Positions 6,135 through 11,148 of a stretch of 11,148 nt of DNA are shown here, piece by piece. Under the pieces are notes generated by a model that had not been told where the DNA came from, made no database searches, and worked only from the letters and a program-made list of their open reading frames with translations. Position 1 is the first letter of the stretch; the number at the start of each line of letters is the position of its first letter. The stretch covers positions 1-11,148 of the forward strand of contig DASVHF010000046.1 in NCBI GenBank assembly GCA_036382695.1. The letters are read 5' to 3'. A program made the translations under genes and the position numbers. The stretch is from DASVHF01 sp036382695. GTDB taxonomy: Bacteria > Patescibacteriota > Microgenomatia > Woykebacterales > RBG-16-39-9b.

Positions 6135-6881
6135 ATGCCAGAGGCAACGCTTTCAGTGCTTCTTCGGTTTGGGAAGAAGCTGGCGGCGATTGATGACCAG
6201 GTGGCTTTCATCAACAACATCTGTTCGGATGATGCCTGGCCAATCGTCGGCGAGATTGGCGAGGGTAAGATCGAGGGCTGGGAAGCGCAACAGCTCCTGA
6301 AGGAGATCCGCTCTCGCATCAAGCGGTTCGAGCAGCCAGAAGAGATTCTGGCCAAGGTGCTGTCCTTCGGCGATCAGTTCGAAACGGCCCGTCTCACCGT
6401 CATTCCGGGTGGAGAGACGCTGGAGTCCCAGCGGGACAACGGCGTCATTGGCTTCAGGTCGAACTGGCACTTCAATCCTGAAGAAATCGCTAGGCTCTCG
6501 GTGTCTCCGTCCATCGGCAGTGAGGTCATCTACCTCGCTGACTTGATCGAGGGCAGTCTTGACTGTACCTACGACAAGGTGGATGAGCGAGACCACGTTG
6601 AAGCGATCCTAGACCGTCTTCCGAAGGTGGAAGGCTTGCAGTGGATCGTCGGCAACACGACGAGCATCAACCGAGTCCTAGCCAACCACCTAGAGGAGAC
6701 AGGTGTCGAACTTCTTCCTACGGTCTACACCAGGGCGAGCGACACTTACAACCACCCGACCTACGGCCTCCGCCGTTTGTTCGTGGGTCGCCTGTGCTCT
6801 CGTAGGGTCCGCGTCGACTACCTGCCGCCTTCGAGGTCGGACGGCAGTGTCGGGCTCTTCGTCCTGGGAGTGCCTGCTTAG
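6135..6881 (+). CDS. DGR target (variable) protein
   Basis: This 248-residue protein is the one the retroelement diversifies. Residues 211-244 are encoded by the variable repeat and end in the constant VGLFVL, followed by GVPA. Fourteen codons here correspond to adenine-containing template codons. DGR targets normally display the variable residues on a C-type-lectin-like fold used for binding. The Tyr-, Arg- and Gly-rich end (PTYGLRRLFVGRL, VRVDYLPPS) fits, but the fold is inferred. The first 200 residues match no family I can name. There is no signal peptide or membrane helix, so the protein is cytoplasmic or exported by an unseen route. The gene is strikingly GC-rich (about 60% in a sampled line, against about 40% in the reverse transcriptase). 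It has its own promoter and terminator. Confidence 0.92.
   Translation: MPEATLSVLLRFGKKLAAIDDQVAFINNICSDDAWPIVGEIGEGKIEGWEAQQLLKEIRSRIKRFEQPEEILAKVLSFGDQFETARLTVIPGGETLESQRDNGVIGFRSNWHFNPEEIARLSVSPSIGSEVIYLADLIEGSLDCTYDKVDERDHVEAILDRLPKVEGLQWIVGNTTSINRVLANHLEETGVELLPTVYTRASDTYNHPTYGLRRLFVGRLCSRRVRVDYLPPSRSDGSVGLFVLGVPA
6765..6867 (+). repeat. DGR variable repeat (VR)
   Basis: These 103 bases align without gaps to 7322-7424 at an offset of 557. They differ at 22 positions. All 22 are A in the template, and all 75 non-A positions are identical. Six of the 28 template adenines are unchanged. Replacements include all three other bases. The last 19 bases (6849-6867) are identical and contain no adenine in the template, as expected for the initiation-of-mutagenic-homing site. 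Identity stops at 6868, where G faces T. Confidence 0.97.
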
Positions 6882-6888
6882 CGCTTGG

Positions 6889-6903
6889 TCCGCCGTAGGC
6901 GGA
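6889..6903 (+). repeat. Hairpin just downstream of the VR
   Basis: TCCGCC (6889-6894) and GGCGGA (6898-6903) form a perfect 6-base stem around GTA, 8 bases after the target stop and 21 after the VR. In the Bordetella phage DGR a hairpin/cruciform at this place helps target homing. That function is inferred here from position. Confidence 0.55.
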
Positions 6904-6969
6904 TTGGAGTCCTTGGAATTTTTGGAATCTTGTTCCATGGATTTCGCCGAAACTGTTGAGATTCCTGGT

Positions 6970-7014
6970 GGCACGGAAGTTGCACAGAGTTGCGTTCCGT
7001 GCCTTTCCCTTTTT
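6970..7014 (+). terminator. Intrinsic terminator of the target gene
   Basis: GGCACGGAA (6970-6978) and TTCCGTGCC (6995-7003) form a perfect 9-base stem with a 16-base loop, followed by a T-rich tail (TTT, then five T at 7010-7014). It separates the target transcript from the template-repeat transcript. Confidence 0.8.
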
Positions 7015-7041
7015 CTGAACAAAAGTGAAGAAAAACATGTC

Positions 7042-7070
7042 TTCATATTTCTAAAATCTTTTGATATATT
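7042..7070 (+). promoter_or_regulatory. Candidate promoter of the template-repeat RNA
   Basis: TTCATA (7042-7047), a 17-base spacer and TATATT (7065-7070) with an extended -10 TGA. It sits directly after the target terminator, and the predicted start near 7077 lies 245 bases before the TR. The -35 box is only a 4/6 match. Confidence 0.45.
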
Positions 7071-7076
7071 TTCTTT

Positions 7077-7428
7077 GGTGTGGTTAATGAATTTCGGTTT
7101 ACGGATCGGAGTCACCAACCTTCTAATTTCCGTGTGAAGCCAGAGTCTTGAGTAACTACGGTTCTCAAGAGCGTGCTTTTGGAAGCTAGAAACTCCTTGC
7201 CTGCTTCTAGTCTCCATAATGGGAGCGGATAAAATACAGAGGAGACAGTATATAGCTTGATTGATTTCGAGAGTAAAACTGAATCTTCAGTGGGTTTGAA
7301 GGGAAGTAGGTAATATAAATGGACCTCAACCGTTTGATCGTGGGTAACCTGAAATCTCGTAAGGTCAACGTCAACAACCTGAAACCTTCGAAGTCGAACA
7401 ACAATGTCGGGCTCTTCGTCCTGGTAGT
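7077..7428 (+). ncRNA. Template-repeat RNA with structured leader
   Basis: DGRs copy a non-coding TR RNA into mutated cDNA. From the predicted start near 7077 no protein of convincing length is encoded on the plus strand before the TR, but three hairpins are. At 7146-7170 a 7-base stem and a 3-base stem with one bulged T close a TACG loop flanked by C and G, an unusually stable UNCG tetraloop. At 7180-7216 a 12-pair stem (one mismatch, one G-U) holds a 13-base loop. At 7278-7291 ACTGA/TCAGT encloses ATCT. The TR follows at 7322-7424. The 5' end is inferred from a candidate promoter, and the 3' end is unknown. The transcript may continue through the antisense of avd into the reverse transcriptase, which shows no promoter of its own. 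Confidence 0.6.
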
Positions 7429-7444
7429 TTCTAGCAAAACTTAG
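7319..7444 (+). CDS. Small open frame spanning the template repeat
   Basis: An ATG at 7319-7321 opens a 41-codon frame that runs through the whole TR and stops at TAG 7442-7444. Its frame equals that of the VR in the target gene: it reads DLNRLIVGNLKSRKV and ends VGLFVLVVSSKT, against VGLFVLGVPA in the target. AGG at 7308-7310 lies 8 bases before the ATG. It is most simply the fossil of a duplicated target 3' end that became the template. Translation is possible but unproven. Confidence 0.35.
   Translation: MDLNRLIVGNLKSRKVNVNNLKPSKSNNNVGLFVLVVSSKT
7322..7424 (+). repeat. DGR template repeat (TR)
   Basis: This is the constant template for mutagenic homing, on the same strand as the target and the reverse transcriptase. 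It carries 28 adenines packed into 14 codons of the target frame. Seven are AAC, one AAT, two AAA and two AAG, plus GAC and ATC. AAC and AAT cannot mutate to stop codons by changes at A, but the AAA and AAG codons can. The adenine-free end (7406-7424) is the match to the homing-initiation site. Identity with the VR stops after 7424. Confidence 0.97.
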
Positions 7445-7450
7445 GTAATT

Positions 7451-7499
7451 TGCTTGGTGCGTTAGCGAGCCTTAGTGTGCTTTAGCCAGCCGCCAAGCA
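7451..7499. repeat. Inverted repeat downstream of the TR, over the avd 3' end
   Basis: TGCTTGG (7451-7457) and CCAAGCA (7493-7499) are perfect inverted repeats, extendable by GCG/CGC with a one-base bulge. The right arm lies in the codons for the conserved MLGGW end of avd. GCTTGGTGCG here matches GCTTGGTCCG at 6883-6892, just past the VR, at 9 of 10 bases. It could end the avd transcript or structure the TR RNA 3' end. Confidence 0.4.
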
Positions 7500-7849
7500 T
7501 TTTACCGATTTCTTGTAAGTAGTTTTCTAAGTGAATGTATCTTTTATTATCTAAAGATTGCGTATCTTTGGCGAGTCTAATTAGGAGTTTGAGCGTTTCC
7601 AGTTTGGTTGAAGCCTTTTCTAAAAGTAGAAGTTTTTGTATTGGTTCTTGGGTGCTGGCGGCAACTAGGGATTCAAAAACTTCGAGAGTTGTGCTATCGA
7701 GTCTTTGCCCAAGAGAATAGCGATGAATTTTTGGGAATCGGGTTAAAGATAAATAAAGTTCCTTATAAAAGTCATAAACTTTCTGAAATATTGGTATGTC
7801 GTAGTTGGCCTGGACGGGGGGGGGCCGACAGGTGAAAACCTTTAGCCAT
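7462..7849 (-). CDS. avd: Avd accessory protein, apparent frameshift in a C9 run
   Basis: Avd is a four-helix-bundle protein that forms a pentamer, binds the DGR reverse transcriptase and TR RNA, and is needed for mutagenic homing. The minus strand encodes YDIPIFQKVYDFYKELYLSL, then RYSLGQRL, LVAAS, KLETLKLLIRLAKD, SLDNKRYIHLENYLQEIG and finally KMLGGWLK, a clear Avd end to end. The body frame contains no ATG, GTG or TTG before its last dozen or so codons. The ATG at 7849 enters this frame only if the C run (plus strand G at 7816-7824) had 8 rather than 9 bases. The product would then be 128 residues, the usual Avd length. The start region is antisense to the first codons of the reverse transcriptase. 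Avd normally runs co-directionally with its reverse transcriptase, so the opposite strand is unusual. Confidence 0.82.
7816..7824. repeat. Run of nine G/C at the avd-RT junction
   Basis: Nine consecutive G on the plus strand lie 7 bases before the GTG start of the reverse transcriptase, where a ribosome site would be. On the minus strand the same run lies in the first codons of avd and decides its frame. Such runs are prone to slippage in cells and to length errors in sequencing. Confidence 0.9.
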
Positions 7850-8899
7850 CTTTACTCTAAAGTTATCTCATTGAACAATCTTTTTCAAGCTTGGAGCGAA
7901 TTTAAGAAGGGAAAGAGAAATAAATTCGATGTCGGTTGCTTCGAAAGACATTTGGAAGATAATATCTTTCAATTATACAAAGAGTTGGCCAATAAAACTT
8001 ATCGACATTCGGCTTACACTGGATTTTACGTCCGTGATCCGAAAGTCCGCCATATTCATAAAGCAATCGTCCGAGATCGAATCATTCACCACGCTTTATT
8101 CAAAGTTCTCAACCCGATCTTTGAACAAACCTTTATTTCCGATTCCTTTTCTTGCCGTGAAGGGTATGGAACTCATAAAGGATTTAAGAAATTAGTGACC
8201 CTCGCCCGTAAAGTTTCTAAAAACTATACCAGCGATTGCTGGGCCTTAAAATGTGATATCCGAAAGTTCTTTGACAGTGTGGGTCATAAAATCTTACTTT
8301 CGATAATTGAGAGGAAAGTGAAGGATTCAAATTTGATTTGGTTGCTTCGAGAAGTTATTGAAAGTTTCAATACGTCTGACAAGGCCCGTCCTTGTCAAGG
8401 TATTCCAATTGGGAATCTGACGAGCCAACTTTTTGCCAACATCTATTTGAATGAGCTTGACCGGTTTGCTAAGCACAAGCTAAAGATAAAATGTTATCTT
8501 CGTTATGCTGATGATTTTTTACTTTTAAGTCGGCGCAAGGAACATTTACACTATTACACTAGTGTATTAGAACAATTTTTAAGCAGTAAATTAAAACTAT
8601 CGCTTCACCCAAACAAGATTTCGATTCGAAAACTTTCTTGGGGGATTGATTTTGTCGGCTATGTTGCTTTGCCCCACCACCAGGTTTTAAGAACTAGACT
8701 TAAACAAAGGATTTTCCGGAGGATTAAAGAAAGACTTCAGCAATACGAACACGGCCAACTTAGTTTAGGATCTTGTGACCAATCGATCCAATCTTACTTC
8801 GGGATCTTGAAGCATGCTAATACCTATAAATTAGAGCAGGCTTTAAAAAACTATGCTAGTTTGATATTCTTAGACAAATTTTCCTACCTAACAAAATGA
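7832..8899 (+). CDS. DGR reverse transcriptase
   Basis: The enzyme copies the TR RNA into cDNA with adenine-specific errors and so feeds mutagenic homing into the VR. Counting from the GTG at 7832 (355 residues), the palm motifs are in order. KCDIRKFFDSV (140-150) holds the first catalytic Asp142. QGIPIGNLTSQLFAN (189-203) has the GNxTSQ form diagnostic of DGR enzymes. YADD (225-228) holds the other two Asp. LHPNK (258-262) and GIDFVGYV (271-278) follow. RDRIIHHAL (81-89) and the N-terminal LYSKVISLNNLFQAW are also typical. There is no maturase or endonuclease domain, which excludes a group II intron. A TTG at 7805 would add 9 residues through the G run and is less likely. The stop overlaps the next start as ATGA. 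Confidence 0.97.
   Translation: MKTFSHLYSKVISLNNLFQAWSEFKKGKRNKFDVGCFERHLEDNIFQLYKELANKTYRHSAYTGFYVRDPKVRHIHKAIVRDRIIHHALFKVLNPIFEQTFISDSFSCREGYGTHKGFKKLVTLARKVSKNYTSDCWALKCDIRKFFDSVGHKILLSIIERKVKDSNLIWLLREVIESFNTSDKARPCQGIPIGNLTSQLFANIYLNELDRFAKHKLKIKCYLRYADDFLLLSRRKEHLHYYTSVLEQFLSSKLKLSLHPNKISIRKLSWGIDFVGYVALPHHQVLRTRLKQRIFRRIKERLQQYEHGQLSLGSCDQSIQSYFGILKHANTYKLEQALKNYASLIFLDKFSYLTK
7860..7888 (-). promoter_or_regulatory. Candidate promoter of avd
   Basis: The minus strand shows TTGAAA (7883-7888), a 17-base spacer and TAACTT (7860-7865). The -10 box ends 10 bases before the avd ATG at 7849, the same distance as for brnT. It lies inside the reverse transcriptase gene, and the -10 match is weak. 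Confidence 0.3.
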
Positions 8900-9573
8900 C
8901 CTACGAAGAAACCTTGAAAAAACTAAAATCTTTGGGGAACCCTAAAAATGTCGAGGGGATGGCCCGTTTTGGTATTAATCCGGAGAATACCTACGGCGTT
9001 TCAATTCCAAACTTACGGAAACTAGCCAAGGAGATTGGTAAGAACCATGGTTTGGCGCAAAAACTTTGGGATTCGGGGATTCACGAAGCGAAAATTTTAG
9101 CCGGCATGGTTGATGATCCAAAGCAAGTTACCAAAGGCCAAATGGACGCTTGGGCAGCTGACTTTGATAGTTGGGACGTTTGCGATCAGGGTTGCATGAA
9201 TCTTTTTGATAAGACCACCGTCGCCTACGAAAAAGCGATCGAATGGTCAAAGAAAGATCGCGAGTTTGAAAAAAGAGCCGGTTTCGCGCTGATGGCATGT
9301 CTTGCCTGGCATGACAAAGAATCTGCAGACAGCAAATTCATGAAGTTTTCCCCGCTGATAAAAAATGGTTCCACAGACGAGCGAAATTTCGTCAAAAAGG
9401 CAGTGAACTGGGCACTTCGTCAAATTGGAAAAAGAAATAAAAATCTAAACAAAGCCGCGATTGAAATAGCAAAAGAGATTCAAAAATTAGACTCAAAGCC
9501 TGCCAAATGGATTGCTTCTGACGCACTGCGTGAGTTACAAAGTTCTTCTGTCCAAAAAAGATTACGTGGATAA
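8896..9573 (+). CDS. AlkD-like DNA alkylation repair glycosylase
   Basis: The 225 residues form an all-helical HEAT-like repeat protein of the AlkD/AlkC superfamily, which removes bulky N3- and N7-alkylated purines without flipping the base. FGINPENTYGVSIPNLRKLAKEI (about 25-47, in outline) is the usual N-terminal signature. SWDVCD (92-97) supplies the conserved Trp93 and Asp97, spaced as in Bacillus cereus AlkD. KRAGFAL (126-132) holds the likely active-site Arg127. KKAVNWALRQIGKRN (about 167-181) is the conserved late helix pair. Length is normal. The ATG overlaps the reverse transcriptase stop (ATGA, 8896-8899) and no promoter is visible, so the two are probably translated together. Whether repair helps the DGR or the gene is simply downstream cannot be told. 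Confidence 0.92.
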   Translation: MTYEETLKKLKSLGNPKNVEGMARFGINPENTYGVSIPNLRKLAKEIGKNHGLAQKLWDSGIHEAKILAGMVDDPKQVTKGQMDAWAADFDSWDVCDQGCMNLFDKTTVAYEKAIEWSKKDREFEKRAGFALMACLAWHDKESADSKFMKFSPLIKNGSTDERNFVKKAVNWALRQIGKRNKNLNKAAIEIAKEIQKLDSKPAKWIASDALRELQSSSVQKRLRG

Positions 9574-9581
9574 TTATTAGC

Positions 9582-10703
9582 ATGAAAGAATTTTTCATTA
9601 CAATAAGAAATATAAAGATTCGGTTTTTATACAAAGCAATATTGCGGCGGATCTTCTTTTTGATCGAGCCAGAGAGCATGCATAACTGGATGCTTGAATT
9701 TGGTCAGTTTCTTGGCTCGAATGCTATTACTCGAGCTATTACCACCTTATCTTTTTCTTACTCCAACAAAGTGTTAGAACAAAAGATTGCGGGGATCCGT
9801 TTTCCAAACCCAATTGGTTTAGCCGCTGGATATGATAAAGATGCGATTTTGACAGATATTCTGCCACTTGTAGGTTTTGGATTTGCTGAAGTTGGGTCAA
9901 TTACTGGTGAGCCTTGCAAAGGAAATCCCCGGCCGCGACTTTGGAGACTACCGGAGTCAAAAAGTTTGGTGGTTTATTATGGCTTGAAAAATGAAGGGTG
10001 TGAAAAGATCTCAAGGCGATTGAAAAGTAACAAGTTTTTGATTCCTATTGGTACAAGTATTGCTAAGACGAATAGTAAAGACACGGTGGGTCTGAAAGAA
10101 GGAATAAACGATTATGTTAAAGCATATAAAAAATTTATAGACAGTGGAAGCTATTTTGCGATCAACATCAGTTGTCCAAATGCTTTTGGTGGGCAGCCGT
10201 TTACCGATTCTGGAAGGTTGAAGGAGCTTCTTACCGAGATAGATAAAATCCAAACAAAAAAACCTATTTTCTTAAAACTCTCGCCTGATCTTACAAGAGC
10301 CGAAATCGATAAAATCTTACTTGTTTCCGGCCAGCACAAGGTAGATGGGTTTATTTGCACCAATCTTTCTAAAAAAAGAAACACAAAAAGGATAATAGAT
10401 AAAAATGTTCCAGAAAAGGGAACTTTCAGCGGTAAGCCTGTTGAAGATGTTGCCAACGAGCAGATTAGTTATGTTTATCAAAAAACAAAAGGGAAATATG
10501 TCATAATCGGTTGCGGCGGTGTTTTTTCAGCTGAAGATGCTTATAAAAAAATCAAATTGGGCGCCTCGCTTGTTCAATTAATAACCGGAATGATTTTTGA
10601 AGGGCCACAAGTTATAAGTGAGATTAACCAGGGTTTGGTGCGGCTGCTAAAGAAAGATAGGTACAGCAACATCTCACAAGCAGTTGGAGTTGAAAATAAA
10701 TAA
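9582..10703 (+). CDS. pyrD: Class-2-like dihydroorotate dehydrogenase, altered active site
   Basis: PyrD oxidises dihydroorotate to orotate in pyrimidine synthesis. The 373 residues have the class 2 layout: an N-terminal amphipathic helix pair (LEPESMHNWMLEF-like, 27-40) that binds the membrane and quinone, then a TIM barrel. AAGYDKD (81-87) gives the FMN and orotate lysine Lys86. NISCPN (195-200), TN (260-261), GCGGVFS (310-316) and TGMIF (335-339) complete the site. Two substitutions stand out. The catalytic base is Cys198, as in class 1, where class 2 enzymes have Ser. The NRMGFNN loop of E. coli reads VYYGLKN (131-137), replacing the orotate-binding Asn with Val131. The gene starts 8 bases after the AlkD-like gene and shares its transcript. 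Confidence 0.88.
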   Translation: MKEFFITIRNIKIRFLYKAILRRIFFLIEPESMHNWMLEFGQFLGSNAITRAITTLSFSYSNKVLEQKIAGIRFPNPIGLAAGYDKDAILTDILPLVGFGFAEVGSITGEPCKGNPRPRLWRLPESKSLVVYYGLKNEGCEKISRRLKSNKFLIPIGTSIAKTNSKDTVGLKEGINDYVKAYKKFIDSGSYFAINISCPNAFGGQPFTDSGRLKELLTEIDKIQTKKPIFLKLSPDLTRAEIDKILLVSGQHKVDGFICTNLSKKRNTKRIIDKNVPEKGTFSGKPVEDVANEQISYVYQKTKGKYVIIGCGGVFSAEDAYKKIKLGASLVQLITGMIFEGPQVISEINQGLVRLLKKDRYSNISQAVGVENK

Positions 10704-10878
10704 CTTAGAGACCACAGATTAGGCTAAATAATTCTCTTCTCATCATTTAAGGACCTCTATTAAAATTACTCCAATATTCTTGCTTTAAGGACGATTCTTG
10801 TCTATAGTAAAGATGAGGGGAGATATAAAGTCTTGAAAGAGCTAGAAAATCGGTTAGAAAACTGTCACCAAGTTGTTT
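10704..10878 (+). other. Intergenic region with a weak candidate promoter
   Basis: No coding frame or terminator is evident. TTTAAGGAC occurs twice (near 10747 and 10785). TTGAAA (10833-10838), a 16-base spacer and TAGAAA (10855-10860) could be the promoter of the next gene, with a leader of about 12 bases. Confidence 0.4.
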
Positions 10879-11148
10879 ATGAAATTTTTCAGCGCTAAAA
10901 ATATTCTAATAATTACAATAATAATTATCGCAGCCATTGCCTCGGTTTTCTACTGGCATAGATCAAGGAGTAGCTTGACTGACAAGGCCTTTTTGAGCAA
11001 TCTGAAAGGCGAGATAGTTTATACTTTTAGGGAAAAAGACGGTGTATCAAATGTTTATAAAATTTCTGCCAACGGTGTGGGTAAGAAATTGATCTATCAC
11101 AACGAAGACAAAACAAACTCGAATAGTTTCCTGCCAGTATGGTCGGAA
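10879..11148 (+). CDS. Anchored TolB-like beta-propeller protein (3' partial)
   Basis: The frame is open for 90 codons from the ATG to the window edge. Residues 8-25 (NILIITIIIIAAIASVFY) are a signal anchor with WHRSRS after it, so the rest would be outside the membrane. GEIVYTFREKDGVSNVYKIS followed by ANGVGKKLIYH and PVWSE matches the opening blade of TolB/PD40 propellers, whose blades repeat strand, turn, NVYxxxxxG, then PxWSPDG. Such proteins usually act in envelope binding or as sensors. No Shine-Dalgarno is visible. The function depends on the missing part. Confidence 0.7.
   Translation, partial: MKFFSAKNILIITIIIIAAIASVFYWHRSRSSLTDKAFLSNLKGEIVYTFREKDGVSNVYKISANGVGKKLIYHNEDKTNSNSFLPVWSE

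Noticed and set aside
6153..6596. A 147-codon minus-strand frame opposite the target gene
   Set aside because: A common shadow in GC-rich DNA. The target on the plus strand has a promoter, a ribosome site and the VR.
6690..7217. A 175-codon minus-strand frame across the VR, terminator and TR leader
   Set aside because: It is antisense to the target 3' end and runs through the terminator and hairpins. Its composition is not protein-like and it has no recognisable domain.
7816..7824. Treating the nine-G run as certain proof of phase variation
   Set aside because: A single consensus sequence cannot distinguish biological slippage from a sequencing or assembly length error, so it is reported only as a candidate.
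7535..7835. Plus-strand frames between the TR and the reverse transcriptase
   Set aside because: They are antisense to avd. The minus strand gives a clear Avd protein, while the plus-strand products show no pattern.
7832..8899. Group II intron or retron reverse transcriptase
   Set aside because: There is no maturase or endonuclease domain and no intron RNA. The GNLTSQ motif, TR/VR pair and Avd identify a DGR enzyme.
1..11148. CRISPR array, tRNA, rRNA or intact insertion sequence
   Set aside because: No regularly spaced repeats, cloverleaf-like segments, rRNA stretches or transposase frames were found on either strand by reading.

Overview
The window is most likely from a Candidate Phyla Radiation (Patescibacteria) genome or a close relative. 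Genes are short and tightly packed, most of the DNA is AT-rich, and there are many small membrane proteins. It also carries a BrnT/BrnA-type toxin-antitoxin pair and a complete diversity-generating retroelement (DGR). UGA is read as stop (for example at the ends of the reverse transcriptase and the ABC ATPase), which argues against the Gracilibacteria/Absconditabacteria code. The phylum is inferred from gene style, not from a marker gene.

Layout. 1-390 (+): the end of one membrane protein, overlapped by a second small one. 417-1577 (-): a flavodoxin, then a BrnT-BrnA pair, then a decayed copy of the flavodoxin 3' end, so the toxin-antitoxin module sits between two direct repeats. 1694-3119 (+): an anchored beta-helix protein and a four-helix membrane protein, each with a -10 box almost touching its start codon. 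3132-4858 (-): a two-gene ABC-2 exporter. 4994-5871 (+): a two-gene operon with a strong promoter.

6043-8899 is the DGR and the main interest. A GC-rich target gene (6135-6881) ends in a variable repeat (VR, 6765-6867). A terminator, a candidate promoter and about 240 bases rich in RNA hairpins lead to the template repeat (TR, 7322-7424). VR and TR differ at 22 of 103 positions, and every difference is at a template adenine. After the TR comes the accessory gene avd, on the minus strand and apparently knocked out of frame from its only good start codon by a run of nine C. The DGR-type reverse transcriptase follows on the plus strand. A second-strand copy of the TR RNA, with random bases opposite A, would replace the VR and rewrite up to 14 codons near the C-terminus of the target.

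The reverse transcriptase overlaps an AlkD-like DNA glycosylase gene by four bases (ATGA), and a class-2-like dihydroorotate dehydrogenase with an altered active site follows 8 bases later. The window closes in the start of an anchored, TolB-like beta-propeller protein. No tRNA, rRNA, CRISPR array or intact insertion sequence was seen.
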